Assembly (NCBI GenBank): GCA_015680685.1
Contig: MNCI01024031.1
Span: 217,238 to 281,237, forward strand
Direction of reading: 5' to 3'
Length of the DNA stretch: 64,000 nt
Source of the DNA: Gnetum montanum
Taxonomy: Eukaryota; Streptophyta; Gnetopsida; Gnetales; Gnetaceae
Positions 22,401 to 35,150 of the stretch are shown here, piece by piece. A program made the position numbers and the translations under genes. The first letter of the stretch is position 1; each line of letters starts with the position of its first letter. Below the pieces are notes generated by a model. That model searched no databases and was not told where the DNA came from. It was given only the letters and a program-made list of their open reading frames with translations.

Positions 22401-24884
22401 GGAAAGATTACTAACCTTGATCCAATCAGAAACAACATGAGTTAACATCATAGTGTGAATTTGAGGTGGCATTTGGTTTAAAGGGCACTTGAATGTGTTT
22501 GATGTAGAGGGTGAGGGTGTTGGAGATATAGGATGACCAACCGTATTAGGTTATAAGGGTTTCAGAGGATTGTTGGGTTAGAAAAAAGGTCATTTCCTAG
22601 ATCGATTGTCCAAACAATTTGGCTGGAAAGCCAGTTGTGAATGTACATCCCTCGTAGCATTTTGTTGCTATGGCTATGGAGGAATTTCATCCTGCATGGA
22701 TGGAATAGGAGGTAACTAGGTTGAGGGAAAAGGGATATCTATAGATGGATGTAAAGGATGGTAAGGATATGGGTGTTTCCCTCTAGTAGATGGTGAATGA
22801 GTTCAATGGTACTGGAGGGTAATAGTGATGCTGAAATGAGGCATGGCTTACAGAGCTTCATGGAGAAATGGGTTGCTAAACATAGTACCCATATGGATTT
22901 GGTTACTTATAAGGGTACTACTATTTTGGTGGTGGCATTCCCCATGATTGTGGTTGATGCCCCTATTGATACTAGTCATATGGTTGTGATGGAGCTCCAC
23001 TTGGGTAGTAAGCTCATTGTTGTTGGTGGAACTATCTTAGATTGCCTTGTGAATAAGGCAATTGTCTGGGTGCTTGCCTTCATGCTAGTTGAGGATTCAA
23101 TGTATACATCCCAGACTCTTGTAAGTGTGACACCACAGGGAAACATCCCTTAGGATATTCATATTGACAAATGTCACAACCAATGTCATTATCAAAGTTT
23201 ATCTCCACAACTTCTTCTACTACAGAAGCTTTACCCTTACCTCTTTGGTAGACATGTTTAGCTTCTTTCTACCTCTTGCAATTATGATCATATTTTGCCC
23301 TTTGGATTCTTTAGTAATCTTCATAGAAATTTGGAATTATTCATCTAAAGAGTCCCATAATTTATCAACCTTTGTCAAAATATCAGAAATATATTTTTGG
23401 ATAGACAAGGTTTTCTTGTTCACCACTTTATCGAGTGGTGACTCCTCCTTATCATAAAATTGAACCTCCCATTTCTTTATGGAAGGATCCCTATTATATT
23501 TTTCTATACTCTCCATTTTTCACAACTCACATTCCTCTTTTACAACCTATTCTATAAGCCTTTGTATCTAATAAGCTCTTAGTTTAAACAATCTCCCTTG
23601 AACATAAACTACAAGAGTTCTTCTAGTTTCTACTCTGAGCCCATCTATGATGTGGCAGAGTTGCTCCCTTTGAGAGTAATCATGGCCAAGGCATTGGTGT
23701 AAGATAGAATAATATCTACCCATGAAGGCATCCAAGGGTTCATGTGTTCCTTGTTTCCAGCCTTGGATTTACCTTCTTAAGTTGGACACTCTAGAGTATG
23801 TCTAATATTTATCATTGAATAGTTCTATCATGGTACTCCATCTATGGAAAGATTTTGGCTTTAAAGAATGATACCAGCTTTTAGCTTCTTTGATGAGTTT
23901 CCTGGGGAAGAGTTTGAGTTTTTGCCAATCATTTTCAATTTTCTACAAGGCATAAGCATCATGTATAGCTTGTAGATGTGCCTACAGATTAGAGTTATAT
24001 CTCCCCTCAAATCTTGGAATATTATTCATGTCTAAGTGCTTAATTTGACTATCTTTCATATGCCTAGTTGGAATCTTAACTACCTTTGCAATGTTAAGCA
24101 TACTTCAAGTCACCAATATAGGCTCATCATCATCTTGATTTCATTATTGCCAATGATATCCTCTATTACCCCTTTGATTATTGTGAGCATGGCAATTAGT
24201 ATTACTACCTCTATGCTCACCTCCATCATGGTTGTTCCTTTTGCAGTGTCTTTTAGAATTAGAAGAGGAAGAAGAAGTAGATGTAGATGAAGAGGGGGAA
24301 GAGGAAGGAGGATTGCCTTCATCATGAAATCCACCAATTCCTCCTTGGCTATCACGATCATGTTCATTAGTTTTTTGTATCATCTTGATGCTTTTTTGAT
24401 CCCTTGCATTGATTGTCATCTTTCCTTAAATTTGAATTGTGCATTGTAGATTGCATATTCAAGGTCACACCCTTATTACTAGTCACAGAGGGTAGAGAAT
24501 CTTCATGTTGAGAGTCCTTAGAAGCAAGACCCTTATTGTTGTCTTGGTTTAGTAGGAATAAGGGATTGATGAACTATTTCCCCTTAGCATCGTCATGATG
24601 CCTATCTTGATGTCAATCTCAGCTGCATTTTGTGTTAGTGGGATGATAGTCTCGAGTGTCATAACCATTCACAATGTATTCCTCTTGAAGATGTGAGATG
24701 ACTAACTTTTTAGAGTTTGAAGTAGCCTTCTATATGTTTCCTTCTATATCATGCCATCGTAGTTACTCATCCTAATGTATTTGAAGATGAAATTAGGTAC
24801 AGATTCATCTAGATGAGTATATACCACTTTGCACTCTTGTGGAACTGGTGGTTTAACGTTGTCACACCTGTGAGAAGAAGACAT
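22401..24884 (-). pseudogene. Gag of A1
   Basis: The start is a Met at 24884 (MSSSHRCDNVKPPVPQECK). A Ser-rich tract and His/Asn/Arg-rich tract lie at 24370-24160. The capsid-like block around 24100-23600 reads LDMNNIPRFEG, KLIKEAKSWYHSL, RWSTMIELFNDKY and HIIDGLRVETRR. Near the end a knuckle-like CX2CX3HX3C sits in a frameshifted stretch around 23120, followed by a Gln/Pro/Tyr-rich linker. Stops mostly replace Gln, Arg or Trp. The same protein in A3 is frame-continuous (40984-42834). Confidence 0.75.
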
Positions 24885-25014
24885 TTTACAAAAAATAAAG
24901 TATTAGTGTGCTTTTTGTAATTATGAAATATGGGAATGATGTTTTTCTTGGGGTTCATCCAATGATATTAATGATATCCACTAAACCTAGATAGCATACA
25001 TTTCAACAATAGAC
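24885..25014 (-). other. 5' untranslated region of A1
   Basis: About 130 bases separate the PBS from the gag Met. They contain nothing further that I can identify. Confidence 0.6.
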
Positions 25015-25032
25015 TCCTCAACAATGGTGCCA
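25015..25032 (-). other. Primer binding site of A1, tRNA-Asp type
   Basis: On the minus strand the site reads TGGCACCATTGTTGAGGA, one base inside the 5' LTR. The complement of the plant tRNA-Asp 3' end is TGGCGCCGTTGCCGGGGA. The five differences are all C-to-T or G-to-A. Confidence 0.8.
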
Positions 25033-25033
25033 A

Positions 25034-25963
25034 TGTTGAGCAATGAAAGTAACCCTATGCCCAACCATATGAATCAAAAAACATTCATGCACAATCCAAT
25101 TAAATTACATGGACATTCTAGTTTCTGGTGCACTAATATTTCAGGAAGTGAATCTTTCCCTAAGGTCATTCATTATCTTCCCAATTACACTTATGAAGTA
25201 CAAAGGTATGGTTAAGTGTAATCGAGGCATATGATTTTTATCATTTTATGTTCTATGGTTTTGATGCTTAAAGAGAGTGATGAAGTAATTTAATGACTAA
25301 TTTATGTTAACTAACTAACTAATCTCTAGCTAGCCCCAACATAAGCATTTAGTTCCACTTTTTGTACATGTCCTGAATCCATGTATCCACTACTAGGTCA
25401 CCAAGCACTACACTACTAGGCACACCAAACAATAATGCTATTGAGATTACCAAGCAAATATGTGTTTATGCTTGAAGTGGTCATACTTATGTACTTCATT
25501 TGTTTAGCTTAATTGATTAAAGTCTAATTTATCTTAATTGATTAAATATTAATAAAAATAATGAATGCATAAAAAAACATTTAAGCTATCTAGAATGCTG
25601 CAAGGTTTATCAAGAAGCTCATCTTTATTGTCATACACATTGGTGTGGTTCAGGTATAATAGTTATTGAATAAAGATTTGTACACTTAATGGCTCCTACT
25701 ATAGGCAATTGGGGAAAATATTCTAACTTTCAAATATACAAGCTGTAAAAGCTTTGCTACTACTATGACTTGAATTCCTCATAAGCATGGTTGGGAGCTT
25801 GTATTTATAGTTTTTTCTACAATACTACATTGATGGGTCCCATCAACATAGCAAACACTATGTTGAAGCAGCCTTGTCAATGGGGCAACACCACGTAAAC
25901 AAGGCCCCATCAATGAGGTCATGTCAATGAGGGCCTATCGATGCAACACTTTGATACTCATCA
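25034..25963 (-). repeat. 5' LTR of A1
   Basis: The unit is 930 bases with TG..CA ends (plus-strand TGTTGAGCAATG at the inner edge, ATACTCATCA at the outer edge). It aligns with the LTRs of A2 along its length (for example CTTCCCAATTACACTT near 25178 and GCTTGAAGTGGTCATACTTATG near 25473). The TATA box lies near 25800-25812 on the minus strand. The base following the outer edge is CTTAC, for which no partner can be checked because the other LTR is truncated. Confidence 0.8.
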
Positions 25964-26669
25964 CTTACATTATTTTGTATTCCCCAGTCACTCTTATCAT
26001 TTGGCTAACTCATTATGAATCTATTGTTCATAGCATATTGTTCTTCTTTGGCTACATCCTTATGATGCCTACCTTTTTCTGTTACTTATAACAAGTCTTC
26101 TAGAAATTTTCCTAGTTGATCAGTCTTATATGGGTTGGGCCCTTATGACTCCTTTAGCAATTCATAACTTGGCTTGTTATAGACTACTACCTCAATCATA
26201 GCCTATCACTCTTCATGGTCATTCTCTTTACTCCATCATAACTTCTAGATGATCTTTATCTTCTCTGTAAGAATTATATCATATTACTAATTACTCATCT
26301 TAGATCTTCTTTTCCCCTTTAGAAAACTAGATCCTTCTTCACTTCTTCCATTTACAAGTTACCTTTTGGTTTTTTGAGTAGTCATTATGAATCTATTGAT
26401 CATAATGACTTCTATATTTTGTTATACTTCTATTAACATTACTGCATGCTTCTCATTATTCCTTTGGTGTAGTACATTTTTTCATTATTCTTCATATGCA
26501 TATCTTTTTATTATTTTTCATTATTATTCATTGTTGTTCCAAAATTACTAAGTGAGAACTTGCATTCTTTTATCCTTTGTAAGGAGTTACAACTCTTTGT
26601 TAAACCATCATGACCATTTGTAACTGTTGATCAATTAAGTTAAGAAAATAATGATTATGCCTTAACTTA
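25964..26669. other. Spacer between A1 and A2
   Basis: Pyrimidine-rich sequence with no coding or element match that I can see. TCATTATGAATCTATTGTTCATA near 26008 recurs as CATTATGAATCTATTGATCATA near 26384, a direct repeat about 376 bases apart. This may be the older DNA into which the Athila copies inserted. Confidence 0.4.
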
Positions 26670-26674
26670 GAAGT

Positions 26675-27487
26675 TTATGAGTAGTGAGTATACTTATGCT
26701 CAACCATACAAATCACTAAGAATTCATGCACAATTTGGTTAAATTTTGTGAATTCTATGTCTTCCAGTACACTAGTCTTTAGAAAGTGAAATTACCCTAA
26801 TAGTCATTCATTGTCTTCCCAATTACACTTGTGATATGAAAAGGTATGGTTAAGCGTAATTGAGGCATATGATTTTTATTATTTTTATGTTTTATATTTT
26901 GGGTGGTTAAACCAAAGGATGAAAAGAATGAAGTAATTCAATTGTTGATTTAATCTAACTAACTACACCTAACTAATCCTAACATAAGCATCCATTCCCA
27001 CTTTTTGTACACATCCTAAACATGTTTAGTGCTACAGGGCTACCAAGCATTAAGCATTACTAGGATTACCAAGAACCATACACATGCTTGAAGGGGTCAT
27101 ACTTATGTGCTTAATCAATCACTACTTAATCTAGCTTAGTTTATCCTAATTAATTATTTAATTGCCTTAAGCATTAAAGGAAATTTCATAAAACATTAAA
27201 TGCACAAATAAATAAATACTTAATTTCCAAGTGCTACAAGGTTTGTTAAAAGGCTCATCTTTATTGTTGTTCACACTACTGTGCTTAGGTACATTAATGC
27301 TTGAATAAAAATCCATACACTTTTTGACTCATGTTGTAGGCACTCAGAAAAATATTTGAACTTTCAAATGAAAAAAATCTAATATTTATAAGCAAAAATA
27401 AATACTACATAGATGGGGCCACATCAATGCATCAAATCATATGTAGTTGATGGGGCCTAGTTGATGTAGCCAATCCATGATTCATTA
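26675..27487 (-). repeat. 3' LTR of A2
   Basis: It aligns from TTATGAGTAGTGAG (26675; the terminal TG has become TT) to GATTCATTA (27487; CA has become TA) with the 5' LTR at 38591-39469. It lacks about 70 bases around the TATA region compared with the other copy. Confidence 0.78.
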
Positions 27488-27719
27488 TATCCCCACAACT
27501 AAATGAAAACTCATCCTCAAGTTCTTTACAAATTTGGAAAGGTATGGAATTATTAATTTATGATAGACATATGACAAACATAAACACATACAAACAAATG
27601 CTAAGTGCTTGAGTGTATGGATATACAATCATTACAAAATTTTCTAGTATTCAAAACTACAAAATTGAACACTAGGAAAAAATTTGACAAACATATTTTT
27701 CTCTGATAGCATGAAGATA

Positions 27720-30590
27720 ATGGAGAAGTTTAAATAGTCCCAAGTGGTGGAGGCTCCTGAGGTTCTAATGGACCCTCTCCTACTTCAGGTGCATGCAACA
27801 GTTGATGCTATCCTATTACTACTACAACTTTTGGTGAAAGATGGAAAGTATCAAACAATCCTTTCATCTTCTCCTTTTTCTTCCTAGGATCATGCATGGT
27901 CCACATAGCTTCACGAATGTAGGTAAGAATGGGCACATCCCAAGGATAGGACATTGTTGAAAACAACTCCTTGACATTAACAAACTAGGTAGCAAATTGT
28001 TTATATTCAATGTTGAATGCCCTGATTACATTATGCAATTTCTAGTAGTCATTCATTCTTCTAGCCACATTCTCAAAAGTTGATCTTTGATTAGTGAATC
28101 TTGCCCTAAGAACTTTGAGTTTAGTATTTTCAATCTTAAGCTTCTACTTGGTCTCCTTGTGGTGCTTGAACTCTACCTTGTACAACAAGTACGAGCTAGC
28201 TACCTACTTTTCTAACTTTAACCACACCCATTTGATAGGTAGCATTACTGGGTTTGCATATTGGAGATTAGCGACTCCATGTATTTAGTCATCTATTCTT
28301 TTTGAAACTTCTTCATGTGGATCTTTGCTTTGTTATAGGCATCTACCCCATTAATGATAGGTTGCCACATCTCTCTTCCTTGTTGGAGTTGTTAGAGGGC
28401 CGCATTAACTTTTGAATTAGCCATCTATATGTATTTTTTGTTTAGTTCTTTTTGTAGGCCAACCTTATCTCTATAGTGATCTTTAACTCTCTCAAATTTG
28501 AGAGCCTTGTTCTTCTAGGAAGCAATTTCAATCATAGATGTTTGGCATAAGTTGCAGACTTCCTCCATGGAGAGATTTCTATTCTCTATTGCCAATCTCC
28601 TAAGCTTAGTGTTCACATTGGCTAGTTGCTCCTACTATTGATGAATAAATTGTTACATTTGTTGTTTCTATGCATCAAAATTTTGCAAGAAATGATTTTC
28701 TATGATCAACATCTCATTCTCTTTGTGCTTCTAGACCAAGTCCTTTTGAATTGAATATGTTTTGGCCTTGGCAATAGATTGGTCAAAGATGGCCATCACC
28801 ATCCCTACCTTAATGTGTTTGGGTCTATCTTGAAGTTGTTGAAAAGCTTCATCTCTTGTTATTCTAGGGTTGAGAAGCACTGGATCAATAATATGGAATC
28901 CTAATTTAGCAACCTCCATGGCCAAGCATTGGTCTTGTGCTTAAGTTGTTTCAAGTTTTCCTTCTAAAATGATGCACTTGCCCTTTGATTTAAGTAGCTC
29001 CAATTGGGTTGTGATGATATTATCCAAAAAATCAAAGATATATACAGTCAATTGCTTAGTTTCCACCAATAGACCCAACAACTCTTCATGCTAGGTTGCA
29101 CTCAGTCTTCTGCTAACAGTTCCTATGGATGTATGCATATCTTTGAGTGCAGAAAAATTTGGTATAGGTATTGCAAGTGCATTCAACACTTCAAAAATTC
29201 TATCAACAACCACTTCTACTACTATCTCTTATCCTTGGTGCTACAACACCAATGCAGTTGCTCCTTCATCCTCCTCCAAGTGCACCGAAAAGGTAGTAGC
29301 ATTCCTAGAGATTTCTAGGAATTATGGTTGTTGTGAGAGAGACACCATCACCTCTTAGGCACTAGGATTTGACCTTGTGGGTAATTGAATTCTTTAGGTA
29401 GAGAATATTGGCCCCCTACCTCCATCTGCCCTATTGTTAAATCCAATTTGTTTAGGTGACTCATTGTAGGATAGTACACAGATGGGTCCCCACCACTTGT
29501 TCCTGCTTACTACTCTTACTTATGTAAGAGTTGTTCTTGAATTTTGTGTGGGCACTCAATGGCTATGTAGGCCTTTGGCATTGTTTCTTGAGTGGGTGAT
29601 GGAGGTGATGATGATTGCTCCTCTTCTTTTGATATGGTTGGGATCATATCTTTCATCATTTTAGACTAAGAGGTACTAGGAGTATGGCAGATCGTGTCAT
29701 TGGCATAACAGACTATCCCTACCCTTTTGTAGAGGCTTTTGATCAAGCATGAAAATGGTAGGGCTTTTCTTCCTAATTCATTCTCCTTGAAATGCTTCTC
29801 TATCTCTAGATGGATCATTTGTGGAAGGTTAACCAAGAATTTTTCACTTAGAGCGATGTAGGCATGTGTGGAGAAGGCTATCCCCTTGTTGGGCCTCATC
29901 ATTAAATTGTGGTGGTAGGTTGCTATTGTGAAGTATATATGCTTTGTCAATGTGAGTGCATCAAACTTCATATGATCAACTGCATAACACCACTAGGCCC
30001 ACTTCCTTTTGACCTCAGGGTATACTTTCATTGAGAATTATGTGATATGAGTGCTAGAATTAGGCAAACCAAGAGCCTATGCAATCGCTTCTACTAATTT
30101 AGACACCTGGATATCCTTGATTCTCATAGTAGCTCCTGCCTTTCTACTATTCTAAAAGAGATATGTCTCTTCCACCTACCACTTTCCATTGGTAGTGATG
30201 ATCAGCCACATGGAGAGCTTTGCAATTATGTCTTAACTTCTAGTGGAGCATGTTCCAAGAATGGTCCAAAGTTTAGTTCTTGGAGAATTGAGCATTGGAC
30301 ACCATGAGGCTTGATCATGTCTAGGCAAGCTTGTGTCAATGTAACCTCAAATCTTGGTATGGGCCCTAGTGCCTCTCCTCTTTGGGATTATTCAGTCACA
30401 ACCTCTTCTTTGGGCATTTGTCAAAGAGATTCCACTTCAAGCTCCTCCTAAAGAGGTCTCATTGCATGAGTTTTTGCTACCTATTCCTAAGCTTGTTCTT
30501 CCTGGTCCCTCCTAGTTCTAGGTCATTTGTCCTTTGGTTTTGATGATCCTCCTTCCTATGGGTGTTTTGGTTTAGGTGCCATTTGTAATA
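27720..30590 (-). pseudogene. ORF3 of A2, homologue of A1 ORF3
   Basis: The minus strand starts near 30582 (MAPKPKHP, basic, like A1 MALKGKHM). The best stretch is 29971-29666: FDALTLTKHIYFTIATYHHN, ALSEKFLVNLPQMIHLEIEK, then FSCLIKSLYKRVGI. This block resembles domains found in many plant retroelement-linked proteins of unknown role (inference; I cannot name it with confidence). The C-terminal part (28925-28000) is Lys/Glu/Gln rich and probably coiled coil. Stops and shifts break it throughout. Confidence 0.55.
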
Positions 30591-32920
30591 ACAACATGAC
30601 CAAGAATTAGCACTTAATGTGTAACTTTGAAATAGATGGAATACCTTATCTGTTAGGGTAGTTACACTTGGCTAAGTTGTGATTATGGCCTGGTTAATTA
30701 TTTTACTATTAATAATTAATTTTAGGTTTAAAAGAGTTTTTCGAAAGGTTTGAACTTTCAAAATTGATGATTTAATGTTATTCTATTTATTAACCCTTTG
30801 GGGGAGTTAGAAAAATTTTGAAAAATTTTTCATTAAAACATTTAAGGTTTGTAGCCTCCATGACTAAGAGCTTACCTTTAGTAGCTACAAGATCAAAGAA
30901 TGAAGTGATTTGGACAAATGGTGTGAAAGTTATGGGTTCTAGAAGTTTTTGGGCTATGAAAAATTTCAAAAAATTCCCTCTTATTGTGAAGTAAATGACA
31001 AAAAATTTCAAAGTGTTGGGTGGTATTTATAGAATTCTTGGGGTACGTTGATGTGGCCAGCCACGTTGACTAGGCCTAGTCAACATGGCTATTGACCATT
31101 GTTAACTTTCTCAAAATTTGAAAAAAAGAAGTTTGTGAATGAAATTTGGGTTAGATGGAAGCCAAAAAAGCCAAAAACATGATGAAATTATTAGAAGAAT
31201 GTTTTGATATTTGGAAAATTGAGGAATAAGTAGAGAATGAGATTTGATGACGAAGAATGCCTTAAGGAGCACATACTTGGATGCACAATGGGGTGCATGA
31301 AAGATTTTTATTGTAGCAATGTCTAAGGGTAAGGAACTTAAGTGACCAAACCACAAGATTTATAAGTTGATCCTCCTGATAGTAGCACATGCCATTTTTG
31401 CCTTTGCATATCCTCAACTAAGGAGTCTGTGGACCCCATAGTTAATTAATGGCTACAAAAATTAAGGAACAAAACTAGAGACCCTATTTAGGAATTTCAA
31501 CACATCAAACTAAGACATGAAACAAAAACTTGAAAACTAGTAGTGAGGTGAGTTATGGAGAGCATTGATGAATGAGAGAGAGAATGGAATGGATGTCCCA
31601 ATCATGGTCACATGAAGTCCCTTATGAGAATCATGTTTAACTGACCTAATAAAGTTCAACCTTAGTCTAGACCAAAACCAACCACTTTTAGTGACTTCAC
31701 ATTGCCACTCTAGGACTAGTCCACCTTCTCAAGACACAAGAATGCTCCCATGGATAACCACCATTCCTTATTTGAGAAGAAAATAGAAGTAGGAAGTGAG
31801 AAAGGGCCTTAGTTAGAGGGGATCTTCATGCATGGGTAACATGTCTTTCTAGTTCCATAACTAGTGCTTAAAGCCTATTTATTCTATCTAAGGGGTGTGC
31901 TTTAAATTTTCATCATTATTTTTTTTATTTTTTTGCATTTTTTTTGGATGGGAACCAGACCATGTAAAGACTTATTCAACTTCATGTTATTGGTTTACAT
32001 GGAACGGTAGGAAATCCATGAAAACATACTTGCACCCATGCAATTTAAAAGGTACAAAAGACATTGAATCCCCTGGAGGACACACCCTTTTAAAACCTTT
32101 GAATCATTTCCAAGCTTAGAAACTACTAAGGTCACAAGTTTGTTAAAGATTTAATAATGAAAAAGGGACCTCATATTCCTAAAACTAGGAAAACCATAGA
32201 GTTTGTGGATGGGTGGATGACATGGACTCACTGCTTATTTCATGAAAATGAAAATATGTCTTAGTTATCAGTCATCAAAATTAAAAAATAGAAACTATAC
32301 ATTAGTAATAAAAAAGCATTAGGTATAAACCACCATTAGTATCCAACAACAACATCATTGTGTCTTGTTGGAAATAGAGCACTTTATTAATAAAAATAAT
32401 GAGAAAATCATACCAAAATAAAATAAAATATACAATAAATTATAAAATATTCAAGAAAGATCAAACATCATAACTATGTTGTAAAACAAAAATTGGAAAA
32501 ATTAATAGAGAAAAAACAAAAAGGTGTAAGATAAAGAAGGAGTAAAACAAAAAATTGTAAAAATAACAAAGTGTAAAATAAGAATGTGAAAAGCAAAAAG
32601 ATGAAAAATTGAGAAGCCACTCAATAGACTAGCATGGATGGCCATCTTTCCCATAACTAAGTTGGAAGGAGGAGATTCAAAAAATTGAGCGAGGTTGTCC
32701 ATCCATTAAGGCATTGCTTCCACTAGCTTGCATGGGTTCATGGAAAGGTTTGACTTCTTGTGTGTTGACTAGATACTTTTTGTCTAGGCTCTTAGCTTTG
32801 TAGATTAACATGGCTCTAGAAGGAAAGTTTTCATAAATAATGTAAGGTACTTCCCATAATGTTTGGAACTTAGTTTGTTGAGGTATGTGTGTGGGGTTCT
32901 AATTGAAATTTCTCTTTTCG
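30591..32920 (-). other. Non-coding spacer between integrase and ORF3 of A2
   Basis: It aligns with the A1 spacer and has no domain. Landmark blocks are around 31780-31900 (GAGAAAGGGCCTTAGTTAGAGG) and 32160-32240 (ACCATAGAGTTTGTGGATGG). The short frame at 32702-32502 corresponds to the tail of the integrase ORF (MDNLAQFFESPPSNL) and is shared with A1 at 18811-18602. Confidence 0.55.
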
Positions 32921-32929
32921 TATTCTAAG

Positions 32930-33800
32930 TTCATTATGCTTTTTGTTAAATACCTTGTGCACTTCATTCAAGGATAGGACTACCAATCAATTTTCATTTA
33001 GCACATTTAGGTTGATTAATATTTCTTTTTGTGCTAGGCTAACATCAAGGTCCAAGTCACAAGCTATTGAAAGTGTACAAAGCTCATATTGGATAGGTAG
33101 AGCTAGTAATTTTCCATACACTAGCTCATAGGGAGAGTAGCGTATAGGAAGTTTCCATGTTGAGCAACATGCCCAAAGGGCATTGCTTAATTTTGTGCTT
33201 CAATCTCTTCTATATTTGCTAATAGTTCTTGTTAGGATCTTCATGATCTTCCTATTGGTAACTTTTACTTGATCGTTGGCTTGGGGGTGGTAGGATGTTG
33301 TTAATTTATGTTCAACTCCCAAGTGTTGTATAGGCTTGCAAAAAGTAGCACCTATAAAATGGGTTTCATTGTTAGAAATTAGTGCACGTGGCATCCTAAA
33401 CCTATTCACAAAATTTGTTATACAAACCACATAGTAGTGAATGATGTAAGGTTAATGACAGTAGCTGCTTCTACCCATTTTCTGCAGTAATCAATGACAA
33501 CGATTATATATGCCTTTCCATTTGACATGGATGTGATGGGACCCATAAAGTTGATGCCCTATATGTCAAAGGGTTCTAGTGGTTGAATCCATTATTGAGG
33601 TCCCTCCATTCATACGATCATCCCACCATCTTGTTGACAACATGCACAAGAGTAGATAAATTAGAGGATGTTCCTGAAGATGGTTGGCCAATAATACCCT
33701 GCCATCAGGATTCTCATGATTGTGCATCTTCCAGCATACTAGCCCCTACAAGGACCCTCATGAGAATCCTAGAGAACACACAGTTGATTAGCATCAAGTA
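32930..33800 (-). pseudogene. Integrase of A2
   Basis: The zinc finger remnant reads SHEGPCRG and SCACCQQDG. The core has GINFMGPI (first Asp changed to Asn), then RALISNNETHF (second Asp changed to Asn), then QANDQVKVTNR, where the catalytic Glu has become Lys and the Gly before it Asp. All are G-to-A transitions. The CSTWKLPIRYSPYELVY region and DLDV tail follow at about 33150-33000. Every active-site residue is lost. Confidence 0.82.
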
Positions 33801-33949
33801 CATACAAAGGAACTAGACCATTGGTGCACACCTTGTAAAGGTATCCATTGATTTCCATGAAGCATTTGACCTAATAAAGAAACTGTTATCTCTTTTTGTA
33901 GTCCAAATATTATGAAATCCCTAAGTGAGAAGATAAGTGATAATGCCAT

Positions 33950-34320
33950 CATATCATTTTGGTTCATTGGATACTTGTTCATTTATTGCTCCTGTAAGGA
34001 GGAGTTTATCAAAAAATTGGTTAGAGGGTGGGATCTTCTCCTCTTTGTTATTCCATCGTAATTGAGACAAGTGATCAAAGACCACATTCTCAGTTCCCTT
34101 TCGATCTACTATCGTAAGATCGAATTCTTGCAAGATCACCAACCATCGTATGATAGAAGGTCTCACTATTGGCTTGTTCATTATGAAGTAGATGACATTG
34201 CAATCAGTGTGCACAAATACTCTATATCCAAGCACATAGTTCCTAAATGTTTCTAGGGCATACACCACCACTATTAGTTATTTCTTTATGGTGGTGTAAT
34301 TGAGCTACATACCCATAATG
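33950..34320 (-). pseudogene. RNase H of A2, N-terminal part deleted
   Basis: The stretch reads VVVYALETFRNYVLGYRVFV, HTDCNVIYFIMNKPIVRPS, then VILQEFDLTIVDRKG. The TD motif is kept. Compared with A1, about 245 bases between FSKIA of the RT thumb and the Glu motif are missing near 34315, removing the first Asp motif. Confidence 0.7.
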
Positions 34321-35150
34321 AATTGCAATCTTAGAGAAATTCTCTATGAAGTACTGGTAATAGCTAGTGTATCCAAGGAATGAACAAACATATTTGATAA
34401 TTTTTGGTTGGTGAGTTATTCCTTGGATGATCCTTATCTTTTCAAGGTCCACATCAATCCATACCTGAGAAATTTTATGCCCCATCATCATATGGCTCTT
34501 TGGCCAATTGAGCTGAATATTCATCTCCACACATCTTTTAAGCACTTGCCTAAGGTAGTCTAAGGCTTGCTAAAATGTAGCACCATAGGTGGAGAAGTCA
34601 TCCATGAAAACTTCCACTTTGCAACTATTTTGTTGCTAAAATATGCTCAGGACCAAGCGTTGAAATGTTGTAGGAGCATTGCATAGACCACAATATATCT
34701 TTTAATATGCAAAAGCCTCCAGGGACTCGTAAATGTTATTTTGGCTTGATTATTTGGCAAAATCTAGATTTGGTTATAGCCATAATAACCATTTAGAAAG
34801 CTACAATAGCAATGCCTAGATATAGTGTCAAACACTTGATTCACAAATAGCAATGGAAAGTGATCTTTGAATGTTGCCATATTCAATAGTTGGAAGTTGA
34901 TGTAGACCTACCACTTGCCACTTTTCTTTGGCATAATCACAAGTGGACTAACCCAATTACTACCATAATGGGATAGATATACCTCACCTTGAAGAGTTTT
35001 TTGAACTCCTCTTTGATGATTTGCTTCAATTTGGGATTCAACCATCATTGTAGTTGGCTCTTTGGCCTCATGGCTAGATTAGTGTAAATATGATGCTAAC
35101 ATTTCCTAGGATTGATCACTATGAGTTCAAGATATGACTAAGCAAAGGTT
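34321..35150 (-). pseudogene. Reverse transcriptase of A2
   Basis: The minus strand carries the same order as A1, ending in VFMDDFSTYGATF near 34590, LKRCVEMNIQLNWPKSHMMM, GHKIS and CSFLGYTSYYQYFIENFSKI. The FMDDFS active site is intact. Stops replace Gln and Trp in several motifs. Confidence 0.8.

Larger units (their letters stand above)
13161..25963 (-). mobile_element. Athila-like Ty3/gypsy retrotransposon A1
   Basis: This minus-strand element of about 12.8 kb has the order 5' LTR, PBS, gag, protease, RT, RNase H, integrase, spacer, ORF3, 3' LTR. The tRNA-Asp-type PBS, the FMDDFS form of the RT active site, a single RNase H and a long extra ORF after integrase all fit the Athila lineage. 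The 3' LTR keeps only its last 400 of about 930 bases. All genes carry stops and frameshifts. A2 is a sister copy in the same orientation just to the right. Confidence 0.87.

Noticed and set aside
22797-23153. 118-codon plus-strand frame
   Set aside because: It is antisense to the gag linker of A1; the gag reading on the minus strand matches A2 and A3.
24036-24367. Frames on both strands around 24036-24367
   Set aside because: They are low-complexity shadows of the Ser/Asn/His-rich tract of A1 gag.
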